Shown here one piece after another: positions 6,107-8,033 of a DNA stretch of 8,033 nt (its first letter is position 1; each line of letters begins with the position of its first letter). This DNA comes from Kiloniellales bacterium (GTDB taxonomy: Bacteria; Pseudomonadota; Alphaproteobacteria; Kiloniellales; JAKSBE01): contig JASJAL010000084.1 in NCBI GenBank assembly GCA_030067055.1, positions 1 to 8,033 of the forward strand, read 5' to 3'. The translations under genes and the position numbers were made by a program. Under the pieces are notes generated by a model. The model did not search any database. It saw only the letters and a program-made list of their open reading frames with translations, and was not told where the DNA came from.

Positions 6107-6114
6107 CCCGAGCC
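6086..6114 (+). repeat. Imperfect 13-bp direct repeat
   Basis: CTTGACACGAGCC (6086-6098) and CTTGACCCGAGCC (6102-6114) match at 12 of 13 bases with a 16-bp period. Each contains a -35-like TTGAC, but neither has a good -10 partner. The repeat overlaps the right arm of the inverted repeat at 6063-6106. Confidence 0.7.
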
Positions 6115-6157
6115 AGGGCCAGACGGTCCGCCGCAAGCCGCGACTCGCCCCGCACCT

Positions 6158-6173
6158 CCAATCGATTGATTGG
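6158..6173 (+). promoter_or_regulatory. Inverted repeat next to the -35 of paralogue B (operator candidate)
   Basis: CCAATC (6158-6163), GATT, GATTGG (6168-6173) is a perfect 6-bp inverted repeat ending two bases before the -35 element at 6175. Its centre lies about 44 bp before the predicted transcription start. The position mirrors the repeat upstream of paralogue A, but the sequence differs, so the same regulator is not implied. Confidence 0.45.
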
Positions 6174-6174
6174 C

Positions 6175-6203
6175 GTGGCAGCGGGGCCCACCTCTGCTAC
6201 AGA
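6175..6203 (+). promoter_or_regulatory. Candidate promoter of the second membrane-protein gene and trpF
   Basis: GTGGCAG (6175-6181), 14 bp, GCTACAGA (6196-6203), again the same layout and spacing as at pyrF and paralogue A. The predicted start is near 6210, which leaves a leader of about 56 nt before the ATG at 6266. Because trpF overlaps the membrane gene, this promoter would also drive trpF. Confidence 0.5.
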
Positions 6204-6265
6204 TGACGCCCGCCCGGGATCAGGAGGTAGCCCAGAGCTGGGCCCGGCGGAGGGACGGAGCGACG

Positions 6266-7108
6266 ATGAGCCAGCAAGGACCGCCGCAGGACGCGCTGCG
6301 CAAGCTGCCTGTCTTCCAGACAGTCGCGGAAGCCAACGCCATGGTCTTCGGCAACCTGCCGAGCCTGGCTAAGGCGGCGGCGCTGCCCTTCGTGATGTCG
6401 CTCGGGATCAGCTTCATGGCCCAAGGCAGCCCCTTCTCGCCGGCCTGGAGCCTGGCCCTCAGCCTGCTCGGCCTGATCCCCGACACCTACTTCGGCGTCG
6501 CCTGGCATCGCTACGTCCTGCTGGGTGCCAAGCGGGCAACGCCGACCACCCTGCCGCCGATCGCGCCCCGGCACTGGCGCTTCCTCGGCTATGCCGTGGT
6601 GATGCTGATGATCACCGGGCTGCCGGGCCTCGGGCTGCGATCCGCAGTCCAACCGCTCTACGAGGTTCAGGGCCAGCCGGCACCCGAGCTGGTCACCGAG
6701 GTTTTCGGCAACATGCTGCCCTTCCTGGCCCTCCTGATCTTCGCCTTCGTGCTGATGCTGCGGCTGTACTTCGTCTTCCCGGCGGTTGCGGTCGACGAGC
6801 GCTACGGCCTGGCGGATTCCTGGCGCCACACCCGAGGTCAGGCCCTGCGCCTGTTGCTGGGCCAGTTGATCCTGGTCATTCCCGTGGCGATCGTGATCTA
6901 CATGGCGGCCGGGGCCTTGACCGGCGGCACGCCTGGAGAGCCCAGTCTGGCCGCGCTGATCGTGACCATGATGCTGTTCTACGTCGGCATGGGGCTCGTG
7001 TTCGCCTTCATCTCCATCGCCTTTCGCGAGTGCACGGGCTGGATCCCGGCTGCGCAGGCCGGGCCGCCCGACAGGATCGGGAGAGAGGAAGAGGAACAGG
7101 AGGGGTGA
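6266..7108 (+). CDS. Six-helix membrane protein of unknown function, paralogue B
   Basis: The product has 280 residues and is clearly related to the upstream gene. It shares LRKLPVF (both at 11-17), WHRYVLLG (80-87), RHWRFLGY (102-109), FVFPAVAVDERY (169-180), SWRHTRGQ (185-192) and CTGWIPA (256-262). Across the 32-residue block 165-196, 24 residues match paralogue A (182-213). Hydrophobic segments lie near 31-52, 58-86, 105-125, 147-175, 194-219 and 227-252. The inter-helix loops are shorter than in A. The C-terminus is strongly acidic (REEEEQEG). The ATG 6266 follows GGAG (6257-6260) by 5 nt. It aligns with the start of A, and the promoter lies downstream of the earlier possible starts. The stop overlaps the trpF start (TGATG). 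No function can be assigned from sequence. Confidence 0.85.
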   Translation: MSQQGPPQDALRKLPVFQTVAEANAMVFGNLPSLAKAAALPFVMSLGISFMAQGSPFSPAWSLALSLLGLIPDTYFGVAWHRYVLLGAKRATPTTLPPIAPRHWRFLGYAVVMLMITGLPGLGLRSAVQPLYEVQGQPAPELVTEVFGNMLPFLALLIFAFVLMLRLYFVFPAVAVDERYGLADSWRHTRGQALRLLLGQLILVIPVAIVIYMAAGALTGGTPGEPSLAALIVTMMLFYVGMGLVFAFISIAFRECTGWIPAAQAGPPDRIGREEEEQEG

Positions 7109-7755
7109 TGGCGGTCGAGGCCAAGATCTGCGGCATCCGGGAGGATGCGGCCGCGCGCGCCGCGGTCGAAGGCGGGGCGGCCTTCGTCGGCTTCATCTTC
7201 TATCCGCCCAGCCCGCGGGCGGTGGCCCCGGAGGTCGCGGCGCGGATCGCGGCCGGCTTGCCTTCCGGCCTGGGCAAGGTCGCGGTCACGGTCGACGCCG
7301 ACGACGCGGCCCTGGGCGCGATCCTCAAGGCCTACGACTTCGATCTCTTGCAGCTCCATGGCAAGGAGAGCCCCGCCAGGGTCGCCGAGGTGCGCGAGCG
7401 CTTCGGCCGACCGGTCATGAAAGCGATTCCGGTCGCCGGCGCCGAAGACCTCGGACGCGTCCGCGACTACCTGCCGGTGGTCGACCGTCTGCTCTTCGAT
7501 GCCAAGCCGCCCAAGGACATGAAGGGCGCGCTGCCCGGCGGCAACGCGCTGAGCTTCGACTGGACCTTGCTGGCCGGAAAGGACTGGCCGAAGCCCTGGT
7601 TCCTCTCGGGCGGCCTGGACGCCGGCAACCTGGCCGAGGCGCTGCGGGTCACCCGCGCGCCCGCGGTCGATGTCTCCTCGGGCGTCGAGGACAAGCCGGG
7701 TCGCAAGAACCCTGACAAGATCGCCGCCTTTCTGCAGGTCCTTTCGGCGGCCTGA
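7108..7755 (+). CDS. trpF: Phosphoribosylanthranilate isomerase
   Basis: TrpF carries out the Amadori rearrangement of N-(5-phosphoribosyl)anthranilate in tryptophan biosynthesis, in the cytoplasm. The 215-residue product is a single TIM barrel of normal length. It contains KICGI with the catalytic Cys8, FVGFIFYPPSPRAV (26-39), LQLHGKESP (81-89), and LLFDAKPPK with the general acid Asp131 (128-136). The loop ALPGGNALSFDW (141-152) follows. The phosphate-binding segments are LSGGLDAGN (166-174) and DVSSGVEDKPGRKN (188-201). It is a stand-alone enzyme, not fused to TrpC. The ATG overlaps the stop of the membrane gene by one base, and AGGAGG (7098-7103) lies inside that gene's last codons. A GTG three bases earlier is also in frame. 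trpB follows after 151 bp, as in many Alphaproteobacteria. Confidence 0.97.
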   Translation: MAVEAKICGIREDAAARAAVEGGAAFVGFIFYPPSPRAVAPEVAARIAAGLPSGLGKVAVTVDADDAALGAILKAYDFDLLQLHGKESPARVAEVRERFGRPVMKAIPVAGAEDLGRVRDYLPVVDRLLFDAKPPKDMKGALPGGNALSFDWTLLAGKDWPKPWFLSGGLDAGNLAEALRVTRAPAVDVSSGVEDKPGRKNPDKIAAFLQVLSAA

Positions 7756-7808
7756 CGGCCCGGCCTTAGCGTCGCCTTAACTCCCGCAGAGCCAGAGTCT
7801 GCGCCGCC

Positions 7809-7874
7809 TTTGCCCGGATCGCCCGGCACCGAGAGCATTGCGGGCCCGGGCGCAATCGGGCAAAGTCCGCGCCC
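7809..7874 (+). promoter_or_regulatory. Alternative stem-loops in the trpF-trpB gap
   Basis: A long stem can form from 7809-7826 with 7846-7864. TTTGCCCG plus AT pairs with ATCGGGCAAA, then CGCCCGG pairs with CCGGGCG, with a 1-nt and a 2-nt bulge. Two other foldings use the same bases. One is ATTGCG (7837-7842) with CGCAAT (7851-7856). The other is GGGCG (7848-7852) with CGCCC (7870-7874), extended by CGGG (7857-7860) with TCCG (7866-7869). A short T-tract (7885-7889) lies 10 nt further on. The region has no ATG and no short frame with Trp codons, so classic leader-peptide attenuation is not supported. The pairings are visible; a switch is inference. Confidence 0.4.
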
Positions 7875-7906
7875 TGAGGCTCCCTTTTTAGGCAATCACG
7901 CCACCC

Positions 7907-8033
7907 ATGGAACAGCTCAACACCTATCGCGCGGGTCCGGACGAGCGCGGCCACTTCGGCATGTACGGCGGCCGCTACGTCGCCGAGACCTTGATGCCGC
8001 TGATCCTCGACCTGGAGCAGGCCTACGAGGCGG
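7907..8033 (+). CDS. trpB: Tryptophan synthase beta chain, N-terminal start (partial)
   Basis: The ATG at 7907 opens a frame that runs to the window edge and gives 42 residues. These begin [31 protein letters not shown] and continue as [11 protein letters not shown]. The 'GxFGxYGGRYVxETLMPxLxxLExAY' pattern is the N-terminal signature of TrpB. TrpB joins indole and serine to make tryptophan in a complex with TrpA. The pyridoxal-phosphate lysine lies beyond the window. No good Shine-Dalgarno sequence precedes the ATG; the nearest is AGG (7890-7892), 14 nt away. Translation may depend on S1-type recognition, on coupling, or on a leaderless message. The position after trpF is the normal order. 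Confidence 0.95.
   Translation, partial: MEQLNTYRAGPDERGHFGMYGGRYVAETLMPLILDLEQAYEA

Noticed and set aside
6170..6265. Earlier start (6170 or 6203) for membrane paralogue B
   Set aside because: The -10 element at 6196-6203 lies downstream of or over these starts. The N-terminal alignment with paralogue A begins at 6266.
7838..7891. Short TTG-started frame in the trpF-trpB gap as a Trp leader peptide
   Set aside because: It contains no Trp codons and no ribosome site.

Overview
The window is about 8 kb of high-GC chromosome. Nine genes, all on the + strand, carry it: the end of cmk, rpsA, ihfB, lapA, an ornithine cyclodeaminase/mu-crystallin family gene, pyrF, two related membrane-protein genes, trpF, and the start of trpB. 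The order cmk-rpsA-ihfB-lapA followed by trpF-trpB is, from general knowledge, typical of Alphaproteobacteria. The strong G/C third-position bias and the promoter style (GCTAnA-type -10 elements, as described for the Caulobacter housekeeping sigma factor) fit that group. A Rhodospirillales-like or Kiloniellales-like host is my best guess, from gene style only.

Region 1 (1-2255) holds the translation and nucleotide genes. The last 42 codons of cytidylate kinase are followed by ribosomal protein S1. S1 has the usual six S1 domains plus an unusual Lys/Glu/Ala-rich tail of about 85 residues. A clear Rho-independent terminator closes this unit. Region 2 (2256-4177) begins with a 180-bp gap, then ihfB (nucleoid protein IHF beta) with a G/C-run leader that can fold two ways. 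A GC-rich hairpin, lapA (small two-helix envelope protein) and the ornithine cyclodeaminase family gene follow, the last only 5 bp after lapA.

Region 3 (4127-7108) is the most interesting. pyrF and the two membrane-protein genes each have a promoter of one shared design (RTGRCAG, 14 bp, GCTASARR), and each -35 is flanked or overlapped by an inverted repeat. The two membrane proteins, about 312 and 280 residues, are tandem paralogues with about six predicted transmembrane helices. They share the signatures LRKLPVF, RHWRxLGY and FVFPAVAVDE. I do not know their function. The second overlaps trpF by one base (TGATG), so this orphan family is tied to tryptophan biosynthesis by transcription and probably by translation.

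Region 4 (7108-8033) holds trpF, a 151-bp gap with mutually exclusive RNA stem-loops, and the start of trpB. I see no transfer-RNA or ribosomal-RNA genes, insertion sequences, CRISPR array or phage genes. The window is mainly a housekeeping locus. Its accessory content is the ornithine cyclodeaminase family gene and the paired membrane genes placed between conserved neighbours.
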